From assembly GCF_000353285.1 (NCBI RefSeq), contig NZ_KB731324.1, positions 1,320,577 through 1,384,576 of the forward strand: a stretch of 64,000 bases of DNA, read 5' to 3'. The stretch is from Leptolyngbya boryana PCC 6306. GTDB lineage: Bacteria; Cyanobacteriota; Cyanobacteriia; Leptolyngbyales; Leptolyngbyaceae. Positions within the stretch are counted from its first letter, which is position 1. Each line of letters begins with the position of its first letter. Both the position numbers and the translations under genes were made by a program. The notes under the pieces are model-generated. The model was not told the DNA's origin and did not search any database. It was given only the letters and a program-made list of their open reading frames with translations. Positions 17,255 through 26,225 of this stretch are shown in pieces.

Positions 17255-17502
17255 TCGGATTTCTAAGACGTGCTTATTTGCACTGATGCTAACATATTCA
17301 ATCCTGAGACGGCTGTGAAGCCTGGATTTAAGTTAAGAAATCTCTCTAGAAGCAGGTTTTGAATTTTGCGGAAATCCGACCATAGTTATAGTACAAACAG
17401 TTAGTGCTCGAATTAAATTGTGGTATTATGAATTTATGCAAATCCTTAGGGTTCTAAGGAAATAGATTTCTGCTTTACTGCTCCTCACATTTTGAGTGAA
17501 TT
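17255..17502. promoter_or_regulatory. divergent promoter region with 5'-leader hairpin before the HlyD-type gene
   Basis: This 248-base spacer lies between divergent genes. A TATTAT hexamer at about 17424 preceded by TGTGG is a plausible -10 box for the plus-strand gene. Further down, CCTTAG (17444-17449) and CTAAGG (17454-17459) form a 6-bp stem with a GGTT loop that would sit in the leader. No T-run follows, so it is more likely a leader structure than a terminator. Confidence 0.4.
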
Positions 17503-18849
17503 ATGAGTTCTGCATCTTTTGATGATCATGCTCCAGTTCAGGAAAACAAGTTAGTTAAACCTGCGCCGCAGCTCGATCAAGTGACTCCTAAAGTTGTTGC
17601 TCCTCCAGAGCAGCCTGTGGCGACTCGCCGCAAGAAGCCAATGAAGCTAATTTTGGCAGGCTTGGGTGTTGGTGCGATCGCAGCAAGTGGCTTTGGGTAC
17701 AACTGGTGGCAATACGCTTCAACGCACCAGAGTACAGATAATGCAACGGTTACGGGTAATATTCACTCGATCGGTTCTCGCGTCTCAGGAACGGTCGATC
17801 AGGTGTTAGTTGATGATAACCAAGACGTGAAAGCGGGTCAGCCGTTGATTCGGCTAGACGATCGAGATTTTCAAATTAAATTACAACAGGCGCAAGCGGA
17901 TTTAGCGGCGGCGCAACAGAAGGCGAATACTGCACAGGTGAATGTTGCGCTCTCCGGTCAAAATGCAACTGCATCGAATACAAAAGCTCAGGGTGGAATT
18001 GGTACGGCTCAAGCCGCGATCGCACAAGCTCAGGCACAAGTTGCTGAAGCCCAAGCTGGAGTGCCGAGAGCGCAAGCCGACTTAGCGCAAACGAATGCGA
18101 ATTTAGCCAAGGCTCAAGCGGACTACAATCGGTTTAATCAGTTGTTCAGTTCGGGTGCAGTATCACGGCGGGAGCTGGATACGGCGCGGCAAGCGTATGA
18201 AGTGGCGCGCGCTCAGCGCGATTCTGCGAGTGAAGGCGTTAGACAAGCCCAGGCGAAGGTCGCACAAGCTGAACAAGGCGTTGCGACGGCACAAGCTGGC
18301 TTGGAATCTTCACAAGGGGAATTGCAGCAGGCACAGGCACAAAATGTTCAGACCCAGGTAAGTCAGAGTGATTATCAGACAGCGCAAGCTGCGATTAATC
18401 AGTCTCAAGTCGCGTTGAAGAATGCGAAGCAGCAGTTGGCATATGTGACGATTACGGCTCCGGTCAGTGGACGAGTGGGACGGAAGAATGTGCAGACTGG
18501 GCAACAGGTTCAGGCGGGCACTCCGCTTTTAGCGATCGTGGATGATCAATACTGGGTGACTGCGAATTTCAAGGAAACCCAACTTGAGAAGATGCATCCC
18601 GGACAAAAAGTTGAGATTAAATTAGATTCGTTCCCGCATCATGAGTTTACAGGACGGATTGAGAGTGTCTCTCCTGCTTCTGGGGCACAGTTTGCGCTCT
18701 TGCCGCCTGATAATGCGACTGGGAACTTTACCAAAGTCGTGCAGCGCATTCCGGTGAAAGTTGTGTTCGATCGAGAGTCGATTCGAGGATTTGAATCGGC
18801 AGTGACACCTGGAATGTCGGCTGAGGTGACAGTCGATTTGAACTCTTAG
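17503..18849 (+). CDS. HlyD/EmrA-family membrane fusion protein
   Basis: A 448-residue periplasmic adaptor of a multidrug or secretion pump. It has a polar cytoplasmic N-terminus, one membrane anchor (about residues 48-68), and a biotinyl-lipoyl half motif followed by a long Ala/Gln-rich coiled-coil hairpin (about 125-310, dense in AQAQAQ-type repeats). The second lipoyl half and beta-barrel follow (VTITAPVSGRVGRKNVQTGQQV). EmrA-type proteins normally pair with an EmrB-like transporter, but none is adjacent: the next gene is convergent. The internal inner-membrane partner must be encoded elsewhere. Confidence 0.92.
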   Translation: MSSASFDDHAPVQENKLVKPAPQLDQVTPKVVAPPEQPVATRRKKPMKLILAGLGVGAIAASGFGYNWWQYASTHQSTDNATVTGNIHSIGSRVSGTVDQVLVDDNQDVKAGQPLIRLDDRDFQIKLQQAQADLAAAQQKANTAQVNVALSGQNATASNTKAQGGIGTAQAAIAQAQAQVAEAQAGVPRAQADLAQTNANLAKAQADYNRFNQLFSSGAVSRRELDTARQAYEVARAQRDSASEGVRQAQAKVAQAEQGVATAQAGLESSQGELQQAQAQNVQTQVSQSDYQTAQAAINQSQVALKNAKQQLAYVTITAPVSGRVGRKNVQTGQQVQAGTPLLAIVDDQYWVTANFKETQLEKMHPGQKVEIKLDSFPHHEFTGRIESVSPASGAQFALLPPDNATGNFTKVVQRIPVKVVFDRESIRGFESAVTPGMSAEVTVDLNS

Positions 18850-18881
18850 ATTGTATGCAGATCAAATTGGAAGCGTAAAAC

Positions 18882-18920
18882 GGGTAGAGACGGAATCATC
18901 CATACTCTACCCATTGTTTA
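18882..18920 (+). terminator. probable terminator between convergent genes
   Basis: GGGTAGAG (18882-18889) pairs with CTCTACCC (18905-18912), an 8-bp stem with a 15-base loop, in the 89-base gap between two convergent genes. The following ATTGTTTATT is only moderately T-rich, so efficiency is uncertain. Confidence 0.5.
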
Positions 18921-18938
18921 TTGGAACCGAAATTGAAA

Positions 18939-19784
18939 TTACCCGAGCGTTCGGGTCAATAACACGGGGCAATTTGCATAGACTCGCACATAGTCAGACA
19001 ACGATGTTCCTAATAAGCGATCGAGATCGGGCAATCCTTTCGCGATCGAAGGACGGCGATCGGGCGATCCCAAGATCAGCAGATCTGCCTTCGTCTCATC
19101 TGCAACCCGGCAGATTGCTTCACCTGCTTTTCCAGCGGTAACCACTGCTTTGTAGGCGACTCCCGCTTGTTTCGCTTGCGCGATCGCATCTGCGAACGCA
19201 GGATCTCTTTCTGCTTCTGCTCCCACTTTCTCAGCCCCTTTGGGATTAGAATCGATGTGAATCAGCGTTACTTGTCCGCCTTTAATATCGCGTGCCAAAA
19301 ACAGCGCCATCTTCAAAGCTTGCTTCGACGACTCAGACTTATCAACGGCAACAGCAATGCGATTAATCGATCGCACAAAAATGTCATCTTTCACCAGCAG
19401 CATCGGGCGCGAGGAAAGCTGAAACACATACTGACTGACGGAATTCTCCAAAATTGAGACTAATCGCTTCAATCCGCGCGATCCCATAATAATCAGATCA
19501 GCGTTTACCTCATCCGCCGCTTTCAGGACTTGATCTTTCGGGTCACCTTCTCTTAGCATCGCCGAAACGTGGCTCTGATCAATCTTCAGCGATTGGACTG
19601 CAGTTGCTAAGGTTTTTCCACCTTCTTCCCATTTCTCCGTCATCGAATCTGAACTGGTTTGGGGTGGAACCACATGCAGCACCGTCACCATCGCGCGTTG
19701 AATGGAGGGAATCGCCAGCAGTGCATTCAGCATATCTTCAGAACGCCCAGTGCCAGAATCGGCTAATAAGATTTTTTCTATCAT
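18939..19784 (-). CDS. tandem universal stress protein
   Basis: A 281-residue cytosolic protein with two UspA folds. The first (about 1-135) starts MIEKILLADSG and has the nucleotide-loop pattern LIIMGSRGLKRLV with a later Ser. The second (about 145-281) starts INRIAVAVDKSESS and has LLILGSPDRRPS, a more divergent loop. Two-domain Usp proteins bind ATP or act as stress regulators. I use the ATG at 19784; an upstream in-frame start at 19829 adds a non-conserved leader. It is convergent with the HlyD-type gene. Confidence 0.9.
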   Translation of the reverse strand: MIEKILLADSGTGRSEDMLNALLAIPSIQRAMVTVLHVVPPQTSSDSMTEKWEEGGKTLATAVQSLKIDQSHVSAMLREGDPKDQVLKAADEVNADLIIMGSRGLKRLVSILENSVSQYVFQLSSRPMLLVKDDIFVRSINRIAVAVDKSESSKQALKMALFLARDIKGGQVTLIHIDSNPKGAEKVGAEAERDPAFADAIAQAKQAGVAYKAVVTAGKAGEAICRVADETKADLLILGSPDRRPSIAKGLPDLDRLLGTSLSDYVRVYANCPVLLTRTLG

Positions 19785-19920
19785 CGCTTCTGTCTCGTTT
19801 CTCAGTAGACTTTGAAAAGGGTGAGGCAATTGGGAAAGAAAATCCCACGTTGCGCCTGTTTCAAGTCTAGGGGCTGCTGTCCCCTGATAGTTCGTTTGTT
19901 ATCGTTTGTGAAGTACGATC

Positions 19921-20385
19921 GTGTCAGAGTCTCCTCAACTTCCCACATCTAATCTTGTGCCATCCGTGATTCCGCCGGAATGGTTTATTTATCCGATTAC
20001 TGTCTATTCGCACCATACGGATTACGCAGGTGTCGTATGGCATGGACGCTATATCCAATGGCTAGAAGAAGCCCGAATTGAGTTCTTGCAGGCACGGGGT
20101 ATCGATTTCTCGAAGTTGGTCGCGATGGGGTGTAATCTTCCGGTGATCGATTTGGCAATTCGCTATCATCAACCGTTGCGAATGGGCATGAAAGCGATCG
20201 TCAAAACTCGCTTGACTGCACTCGAAGGGGTGCGGCTTCCGATCGAGTATGAGATTCGATCCACGGATGACACGGTTCTGTTTGTCAGCGGTCGAGTGAT
20301 TTTAGTTGCTGTGGATATGGAGAAAGGCAAAATTTTAAGACGGTTGCCTTCCGATGTTCACAGTGCTTTAACGATCGTCAATTAG
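19921..20385 (+). CDS. hotdog-fold acyl-CoA thioesterase (4HBT/YbgC type)
   Basis: A 154-residue hotdog-fold enzyme that hydrolyses a thioester. The signature HHTDYAGVVWHGRYIQWLEEARIEF carries the catalytic Asp of the 4HBT family; I note it as HTDYAGVVWHGRY. Cyanobacterial relatives include the 1,4-dihydroxy-2-naphthoyl-CoA thioesterase of phylloquinone synthesis, but I cannot tell that specificity here. Translation starts with GTG at 19921. The next gene's ATG follows its stop directly, so the two are probably translated from one message. Confidence 0.88.
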   Translation: MSESPQLPTSNLVPSVIPPEWFIYPITVYSHHTDYAGVVWHGRYIQWLEEARIEFLQARGIDFSKLVAMGCNLPVIDLAIRYHQPLRMGMKAIVKTRLTALEGVRLPIEYEIRSTDDTVLFVSGRVILVAVDMEKGKILRRLPSDVHSALTIVN

Positions 20386-21228
20386 ATGCAAGAGTTAACT
20401 GCACGATTACGATCGCATGTTGAAGTGATTGCCCGCGATCGCGATCCATATTTCGCGACGCAGGGTCATTTCTATGTTCAACACTATATTCGCGAACAGT
20501 TCTCACGCTGGGGAACGGTTGAATCTCATGCGTTTCAAGTCGGGCAAAAGACTCACTACAACTGGATTCTGAGCTTACCAGGGCAGAAGAACAAACCCCC
20601 GATTCTGATTGGCGCACATTATGATGCGGTTCCCAATTCACCGGGGGCTGACGACAATGCAACAGGAGTCGCGGTGTTGTTGGAAATGGCAAAAGCGTTT
20701 TCTGAAAAACCCGCTCGCTGCCCGATTCGGTTAGTTGCTTTTGATTTAGAAGAAATTTTTACACAATCGGATACATTTGGTAACACTGAATATGCAAAGT
20801 CGTTGAATGGCGAACCGTTAAGATTAATGATTGCTTTAGAGATGCTTGGGTATTGTAATCACGAACGCAATTCACAACGCTATCCAGCAGGTTTAGAGAG
20901 ATTCTATCCGGATCAAGGAAATTTCATCGCGTTAATTGGCAATATTCCGACAATTCCAGATTTGATTCGATTGAGTCGATCGATTCGGCGTGTTCAAGTC
21001 GGCTGTGAATGGCTGCCTGCGGGAATGCGCGGTAAGATTCTGCCTGATACTCGGAGAAGCGATCATGCGGCATTTTGGGATCGGGGATATCGAGCCTTAA
21101 TGGTGACGGATACAGCGAATCTGAGAAATCCTCACTATCATCGAGCGAGCGATCGCATTGAAACGCTCGATTTTGACTTTCTCACACGGGTGTGTCAGGG
21201 GCTGATTTACGCCATTCAATCTTTATAG
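20386..21228 (+). CDS. M28 family zinc aminopeptidase
   Basis: A 280-residue metallopeptidase. Zinc-ligand motifs are clear: GAHYDAVPNSPGADDNATG with His and Asp, then FDLEE with the catalytic/ligand glutamates, then a C-terminal SDHAAFWDRGY and NPHYHRASD with the last histidine. There is no signal peptide, so it is predicted to be cytosolic, unlike many secreted M28 peptidases. It begins directly at the stop codon of the thioesterase gene and is followed by the caspase-fold gene 45 bases later. Confidence 0.92.
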   Translation: MQELTARLRSHVEVIARDRDPYFATQGHFYVQHYIREQFSRWGTVESHAFQVGQKTHYNWILSLPGQKNKPPILIGAHYDAVPNSPGADDNATGVAVLLEMAKAFSEKPARCPIRLVAFDLEEIFTQSDTFGNTEYAKSLNGEPLRLMIALEMLGYCNHERNSQRYPAGLERFYPDQGNFIALIGNIPTIPDLIRLSRSIRRVQVGCEWLPAGMRGKILPDTRRSDHAAFWDRGYRALMVTDTANLRNPHYHRASDRIETLDFDFLTRVCQGLIYAIQSL

Positions 21229-21273
21229 GTTTGGGTATCATTTCTCTAATTACATCTCAATCTCTGCTCAATT

Positions 21274-22494
21274 ATGATGCGACGCTTTATCCCGGTTTTG
21301 CTTGCAAGCGTTACTCTGACCAATTCCCAAGCACTTAGTCAGCCTTCTTTATCCCAGGCTTCAACCTGTCAGCGCTCGAATGCTCAAAATTTCTTGGTCT
21401 TTGGCGGTGGTGGTGGACCTTCTTATAACGAAATTGCGCTAGAGAAGAACATGCTGTACTTTCAGCGATCGCTCAAAGAGCTAGGATACAATCCGAGCGT
21501 TGCGCCGATTTACTTCGCAAATGGCAACACAGGTGAGAAAACCGTGCGATATCTCGATGAGCGAGGTCGGGAACAGTACAAAACTCATACAATTCCAAAT
21601 GTACAAGGTGCTTCTAGCATTGCGAATCTGAGAACTTGGCTGACAGAAGCAGCAAAAGAGAAATCTTCAACTCCCTTATTTTTCTACTTTTCCGGACATG
21701 GCGGACATAATCGAGTGAACGAAGACAATTCGACGTTACTCATGTGGCGCGATCGCCAATTGAATGTGCAAAATTTTACGCAAATGCTCGATCGTCTGCC
21801 ACAGAATAAGCCTTTCGTCACCATGATGTCTCAGTGCTATTCTGGCTCATTTGCGAATTTGATTTACCGAGGTGGTGATCCGAATAAAGGCGTTGCTTTG
21901 CAAACTCGCTGCGGGTTCTTTGCAACGATTAAATCCCGTCCTTCAGTCGGTTGCACTCCAGAAGTAAACGAAGCAGATTATCGGGACTATAGTTCGAGCT
22001 TTTTTGCAGGCTTGACAGGACGCGATCGGGTTGGACGAAAGGTTGCTTCTGCTGACTACAACAAAGACGGGCGCATTGCATACTCTGAAGCTCATGCTTA
22101 TGCAAAAGTCGATAAGTTCACGACTGATTTGCCAATTTCTACTTCTGAAGCTTGGCTACAACGGCAAGTAAGCAACCCAACAATGCAAGAGCAGATTTTA
22201 GGACAACCGATCGCACCACTTGCTAAGATTGCGCGTCCTGAACAACGCTTTGTTATTGAGTCTTTGAGCAAACAATTCAAGTTCGATCCGGCTCGATCGT
22301 TTCGGGGTAATCTGCAAGCAATGAAACCCGACCTAGTGAAGACAGCCGAAGATGAAGCGTACTTAGTTCGTCTCTCGATGGAACTGACGAATGTTGCTAT
22401 GGAGCGACGAGTGAAAACCTCGAAAGATGCGAAAGCGATCTCAACCTTAAATCGTCTACTACGTTGTGAAGCTGGCTCCTGGGGGAAACCTTGA
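21274..22494 (+). CDS. secreted caspase-fold (clan CD) protein with an EF-hand loop
   Basis: A 406-residue exported protein. A signal peptide (residues 1 to about 29, with MMRRFIPVLLASVTL) is followed by a clan CD-like peptidase region. FFYFSGHGGHN supplies the catalytic His142 and VTMMSQCYSGSF supplies Cys188, the spacing expected for caspase/legumain-type dyads. Residues 261-272 (DYNKDGRIAYSE) fit the 12-residue EF-hand loop at every ligand position, so calcium binding is likely. The C-terminal 130 residues are helical and unrecognised. The cupin gene overlaps its stop codon. Confidence 0.82.
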   Translation: MMRRFIPVLLASVTLTNSQALSQPSLSQASTCQRSNAQNFLVFGGGGGPSYNEIALEKNMLYFQRSLKELGYNPSVAPIYFANGNTGEKTVRYLDERGREQYKTHTIPNVQGASSIANLRTWLTEAAKEKSSTPLFFYFSGHGGHNRVNEDNSTLLMWRDRQLNVQNFTQMLDRLPQNKPFVTMMSQCYSGSFANLIYRGGDPNKGVALQTRCGFFATIKSRPSVGCTPEVNEADYRDYSSSFFAGLTGRDRVGRKVASADYNKDGRIAYSEAHAYAKVDKFTTDLPISTSEAWLQRQVSNPTMQEQILGQPIAPLAKIARPEQRFVIESLSKQFKFDPARSFRGNLQAMKPDLVKTAEDEAYLVRLSMELTNVAMERRVKTSKDAKAISTLNRLLRCEAGSWGKP

Positions 22495-22823
22495 CGGATA
22501 ATATCTTTGATTTAACAGGTCGAAAGCTCGATCGAGAACTATTTGAGTCGTTGTGTGAAACGGATCAAATCTCGATCGAGCGCATTATTTCAACCGGGCA
22601 AACCACCCCACCTGATCAGTGGTATGACCAATCGCGTGATGAATGGGTCATTCTGCTCCAAGGTGAAGCGCAATTGATGTTTGAGGATGAAAGTACGATC
22701 GATTTGAAAGCTGGAGATTACTTACTCATTCCAGCCCATCAAAAACATCGTGTGAGCTATACAAGCAGTGAACCTGTTTGTATTTGGTTAGCAATTCATG
22801 CAGCGTTAACTGAGAACGAGTGA
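22491..22823 (+). CDS. small cupin domain protein
   Basis: A 110-residue single-cupin protein. The cupin motif region reads DQWYDQSRDEWVILLQGEAQLMFED and then LKAGDYLLIPAHQKHRVSY, with the histidine pair in HQKHRV as probable metal ligands. It starts with TTG at 22491, which overlaps the stop codon of the preceding gene in TTGA, so translation is coupled. Relatives are annotated only as cupin proteins; the substrate is unknown. Confidence 0.87.
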   Translation: MTDNIFDLTGRKLDRELFESLCETDQISIERIISTGQTTPPDQWYDQSRDEWVILLQGEAQLMFEDESTIDLKAGDYLLIPAHQKHRVSYTSSEPVCIWLAIHAALTENE

Positions 22824-22920
22824 TGATTTCTTGCAGGGAGCATTGAGCATGACAGTACGACGAGCAGCAAATTTTTGGCAATCGCACTTCTCTTATTCGG
22901 GAACAGTGAGCATTTGAGGA

Positions 22921-23166
22921 TTACTTTTGAAATAGCTCAGTGAGTAGCTCATCTCGGCTTAAACCCATATGATCAGCGACATCTCTTAGAATTGCAGAAA
23001 GGGTTCCAACTTTAAGCGGATTGTGAGCGGGGATTGTAATGTGATGTTCCCCATTGCGCTCTGTGGTTAAGCGCAAATGGCTTCCTGTTTGATGATCAAT
23101 GTTGTAGCCGAATGCTTCAAGTAGCTTGGCGAGTTCTAAACCAGAGAGGTCACGGGGAAGTTTCAC
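22921..23166 (-). CDS. hicA: HicA family toxin
   Basis: An 81-residue double-stranded-RNA-binding-fold mRNA interferase. It has the HicA pattern LEAFGYNIDHQTGSHLRL with the catalytic histidine, followed by ITIPAHNPLKVGTLSAILRD. It starts with GTG at 23166, overlapping the antitoxin stop in GTGA. It is the second gene of a two-gene antitoxin-toxin unit. Confidence 0.9.
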   Translation of the reverse strand: MKLPRDLSGLELAKLLEAFGYNIDHQTGSHLRLTTERNGEHHITIPAHNPLKVGTLSAILRDVADHMGLSRDELLTELFQK

Positions 23167-23372
23167 GAAGCAATGACCTCATCCCGGACAAAGTGTAGAC
23201 GAATGAGTTTTGGGCGGGTTTGCTCGTTTGGGAAGTGACAGCGAACCGCATCGCGGATTTCTTCACGTAAGCGATCGAAATCGTCGGCTTCAGTGAAGAT
23301 TGATTCGCCTAATGCACGAGCGCTGTAGCCTCCTTCGGGTGCATCTTCAATGAGAAATACGATTTCAGTCAT
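23163..23372 (-). CDS. hicB: HicB-like antitoxin
   Basis: A 69-residue antitoxin (MTEIVFLIEDAPEGGYSARALG) with the RNase H-like fold core of HicB proteins and no recognisable C-terminal DNA-binding domain. Homologues are often misannotated as 2-oxoisovalerate dehydrogenase. I place the start at ATG 23372; an upstream in-frame start at 23408 is also possible. It overlaps hicA by 4 bases. The order antitoxin then toxin is the reverse of the classical hicAB arrangement. Confidence 0.85.
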   Translation of the reverse strand: MTEIVFLIEDAPEGGYSARALGESIFTEADDFDRLREEIRDAVRCHFPNEQTRPKLIRLHFVRDEVIAS

Positions 23373-23548
23373 AATTTGCAACTCACTTATCAGCTTTCTA
23401 CACTGCACTTCTAGAAGTGATTGGATCTATACATCATAATTTAAGCAGTGGAGATGAGAGGCTTTATCCCGTTGCCATGCTGTGCTCGCAGCATATTCTC
23501 CAAAAAAATTGGTGTTTGGAACAGTAGAGAGTTACTTAGCTTTCCAAT

Positions 23549-24154
23549 CTAGTCAGCAGCAGGATTGATGAACCCTTGCCGTACTGCATCCTGAATCAAG
23601 TTCTCTACAAACTCACCTAGCACCGGAGACCCGATCGCAACAGGCTCCATCCGTTTTCTCACCTTCTCAACCGTTACGCCTGCCTTTTTCCAAGTTCCAC
23701 CCTGCGTATTGTAGTTATGCAATAAAGGCTGAAGCCGATCGAGGGCTGCTGCAAACTGAGCATCTAAAGATTCTCTCGCCTCAAATTCCTCCCAGAGAGA
23801 TCGCAATTCTGCCCCAAGATTTTCCGGCAACATGCCAAACAATCGATCTGCCGCTTTCTGCTCTCGAATTTCTTGATCTTGCAGCGCGATCGCATCGTAA
23901 CAGAACGTATCTCCTGCATCGATTTCTACCAAATCGTGAATCAGCACCATTTTGAGAACTCGCAGCAAATTCACCGCTGGATCAGCGTATTCAGAAAGCA
24001 CGATCGCCATCATCGCCAGATGCCAAGAATGCTCCGCATCATTTTCTCGCCGTGACTGATCCATCAAAATCGTCTGTCGGAGCACATGCTTCAGTTTGTC
24101 AATTTCGACAATGAATTGAATCTGAGCTTGAAGTCGAGTGGTCGTAAGTTGCAT
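23549..24154 (-). CDS. HD domain hydrolase (HDDC2/YfbR-like)
   Basis: A 201-residue metal-dependent phosphohydrolase of the HD superfamily. The pattern of the HDDC2/YfbR group is intact: RENDAEHSWHLAMMAIVL, then LIHDLVEIDAGD, then the late YNTQGGTW. These enzymes remove phosphate from 5'-deoxynucleotides. It is divergent from dnaG, 128 bases away, and is not part of an operon in this window. Confidence 0.9.
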   Translation of the reverse strand: MQLTTTRLQAQIQFIVEIDKLKHVLRQTILMDQSRRENDAEHSWHLAMMAIVLSEYADPAVNLLRVLKMVLIHDLVEIDAGDTFCYDAIALQDQEIREQKAADRLFGMLPENLGAELRSLWEEFEARESLDAQFAAALDRLQPLLHNYNTQGGTWKKAGVTVEKVRKRMEPVAIGSPVLGEFVENLIQDAVRQGFINPAAD

Positions 24155-24282
24155 GATCCAATCTAGAGTGTTAAACTTTCGGTCGAACGCTACAGATAGC
24201 GTACACTGGATTAACTCATTCCTATTTACAGCGTATTCCCCAAAGAATCTGCTAGAATAGGTGTACCAACGAAGAGCCGATC
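24155..24282 (+). promoter_or_regulatory. dnaG promoter region
   Basis: An extended -10 element TGCTAGAAT (TAGAAT at 24253-24258) lies 25-30 bases upstream of the dnaG ATG. I cannot identify a well spaced -35 hexamer. TTTACA occurs about 22 bases upstream, which is longer than the optimum. Confidence 0.45.
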
Positions 24283-26187
24283 ATGAACGTTCCTCGCCTG
24301 CATCCCGATACGATCGAGCAAGTCAAACAACGCGCTGATATTGTAGACGTTGTTTCGGAACATGTCGTCCTGAAAAAACAGGGTAAAGACTTCGTTGGCT
24401 TATGCCCATTTCACGACGACAAATCCCCTAGCTTCACAGTTAGTCCCAGTAAACAATTCTATTACTGCTTTAGCTGTGGTGCAGGCGGCAATACGATTAA
24501 GTTTTTAATGGAGTTAGGCAAACGCAACTTTAGCGAAGTTGTGCTCGATCTGGCACGCAAGTACCAAGTTCCTGTTCAAACTCTACAAGCGGAGGATCGC
24601 CAGGAACTTCAACGTCAATTGTCAGTTCGAGAACAGCTTTACGAAATTCTGGCAATTACCGCGAAATTTTACGAGCACGCCTTACAGCAGCCTCAAGGAG
24701 CCGATGCTCTAGCTTATTTACGCCGCGATCGCAAACTTTCTGTCGAAACGATTCAGCAATTCCAACTCGGTTACGCTCCGGCGGGTTGGGACATTCTTTG
24801 CAAATACTTAGTTGAACAAAAGAAATATCCGATCGTCTTACTCGAAAAAGCAGGTCTGCTCGTGCCTCGGAAAACTGGAGACGGCTATTACGATCGCTTT
24901 CGCAATCGCTTAATGGTTCCGATTCAAGATAGTCAGGGTCGGGTGATTGGCTTTGGAGGACGAACTCTGACAGATGAACAGCCAAAATACCTCAACTCTC
25001 CAGAAACCGAACTCTTTGATAAAGGTCGAACGCTGTTTGGGCTAGACAAAGCAAAAAGCGCGATCGCGAAACAAGATCAAGCGGTGGTTGTCGAAGGCTA
25101 TTTCGATGTGATTGCGCTTCATGCTGCTGGAGTGACGAATGCGGTTGCGTCTCTCGGAACGGCGCTCAGCATTGCTCAAGTCAAGCAACTCCTTCGCTAT
25201 ACCGAATCGAAGCGCGTTGTATTCAACTTTGATGCAGATCGCGCAGGCGTTCAAGCCGCAGAACGCGCGATCGGAGAAGTTGCTACGCTTGCCTATCAAG
25301 GAGAAGTGCAACTTCGGGTTCTAAATCTCCCGGACGGAAAAGATCCCGATGATTTTCTTAAGAATCACTCTGCAAAAGCGTATCAAGATCTGCTCGATCA
25401 CGCTCCTCTCTGGCTCGATTGGCAAATTAATCAAGCGATCTCGAATCAAGACCTGAAACAATCTGATCAATTCCAACAGGCAGTTATGGCGATCGTGGCA
25501 CTTCTCGGAAACCTGCCCAATCCCTCCCTGCGAACGCACTACATTCATCATTGCTCAGAACTGCTGAGCCAAGGCAATAGCCGTCTCACTCAACAGATCG
25601 AAGAAAATCTGCGGCTTCAAGTTCGAGGACAACGCTGGCACGGTCGATCGCAGAAATGGCAAACTCCGGGCGATCGCAATTTACTTGAAGAATGCGAAGC
25701 GCAATTGTTGCGTCTCTACCTCCATGCTCCTGAATACCGGGTAGAACTTCGCAACGCAATTTCTGCTCAAGATCTAGAATTCAGTCTGTCTCATCACCGA
25801 TTTCTCTGGCGACAAATCACAGACATTGAGCATGACAGTCTAGAGGTCGATTTGCTGGAACAATTGCGCGATCGCACACACAATTTCCCCCGCGAGATGT
25901 CTCAAGTCTATTCGCTGTTTGAACTCGATGAAAAAACACAGCGAGATATCTTGCGCGCGCCGCTTGTGATTCGGTCTGCTACCGCAGGCATTGAGCGGGT
26001 AATGTGTGAAAAACGCTATCGCCACTTCCTCGATCTTTGGCAGAAAACGGATCTCAGTACTACGCCTGATCTGGGACAGTTTTATCAGCAAAAAGCTTAC
26101 GTTGAGAAACAACGTATCACAGAACTCGATCGCTTACGCCAGGTCAGTTTTGTCGATTTAGTTCAAGCTCCGATCGCAGTGGATTAA
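24283..26187 (+). CDS. dnaG: DNA primase
   Basis: DnaG makes RNA primers at replication forks. The 634-residue protein has the CHC2 zinc finger with Cys41, His44, Cys62 and Cys65 (CPFHDDKSPS and YYCFSCGAGG). The TOPRIM catalytic domain follows (about residues 265-345) with VVEGYFDVIALHAAG and VVFNFDADRAG. A C-terminal helicase-binding domain completes it. Length and order are typical. It has its own promoter region upstream and is not in the rpsU-dnaG-rpoD arrangement seen in enterics. Confidence 0.97.
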   Translation: MNVPRLHPDTIEQVKQRADIVDVVSEHVVLKKQGKDFVGLCPFHDDKSPSFTVSPSKQFYYCFSCGAGGNTIKFLMELGKRNFSEVVLDLARKYQVPVQTLQAEDRQELQRQLSVREQLYEILAITAKFYEHALQQPQGADALAYLRRDRKLSVETIQQFQLGYAPAGWDILCKYLVEQKKYPIVLLEKAGLLVPRKTGDGYYDRFRNRLMVPIQDSQGRVIGFGGRTLTDEQPKYLNSPETELFDKGRTLFGLDKAKSAIAKQDQAVVVEGYFDVIALHAAGVTNAVASLGTALSIAQVKQLLRYTESKRVVFNFDADRAGVQAAERAIGEVATLAYQGEVQLRVLNLPDGKDPDDFLKNHSAKAYQDLLDHAPLWLDWQINQAISNQDLKQSDQFQQAVMAIVALLGNLPNPSLRTHYIHHCSELLSQGNSRLTQQIEENLRLQVRGQRWHGRSQKWQTPGDRNLLEECEAQLLRLYLHAPEYRVELRNAISAQDLEFSLSHHRFLWRQITDIEHDSLEVDLLEQLRDRTHNFPREMSQVYSLFELDEKTQRDILRAPLVIRSATAGIERVMCEKRYRHFLDLWQKTDLSTTPDLGQFYQQKAYVEKQRITELDRLRQVSFVDLVQAPIAVD

Positions 26188-26225
26188 GTTTGCAATGCAC
26201 AAAGATTAGTAAAGATTGTTTTCAT

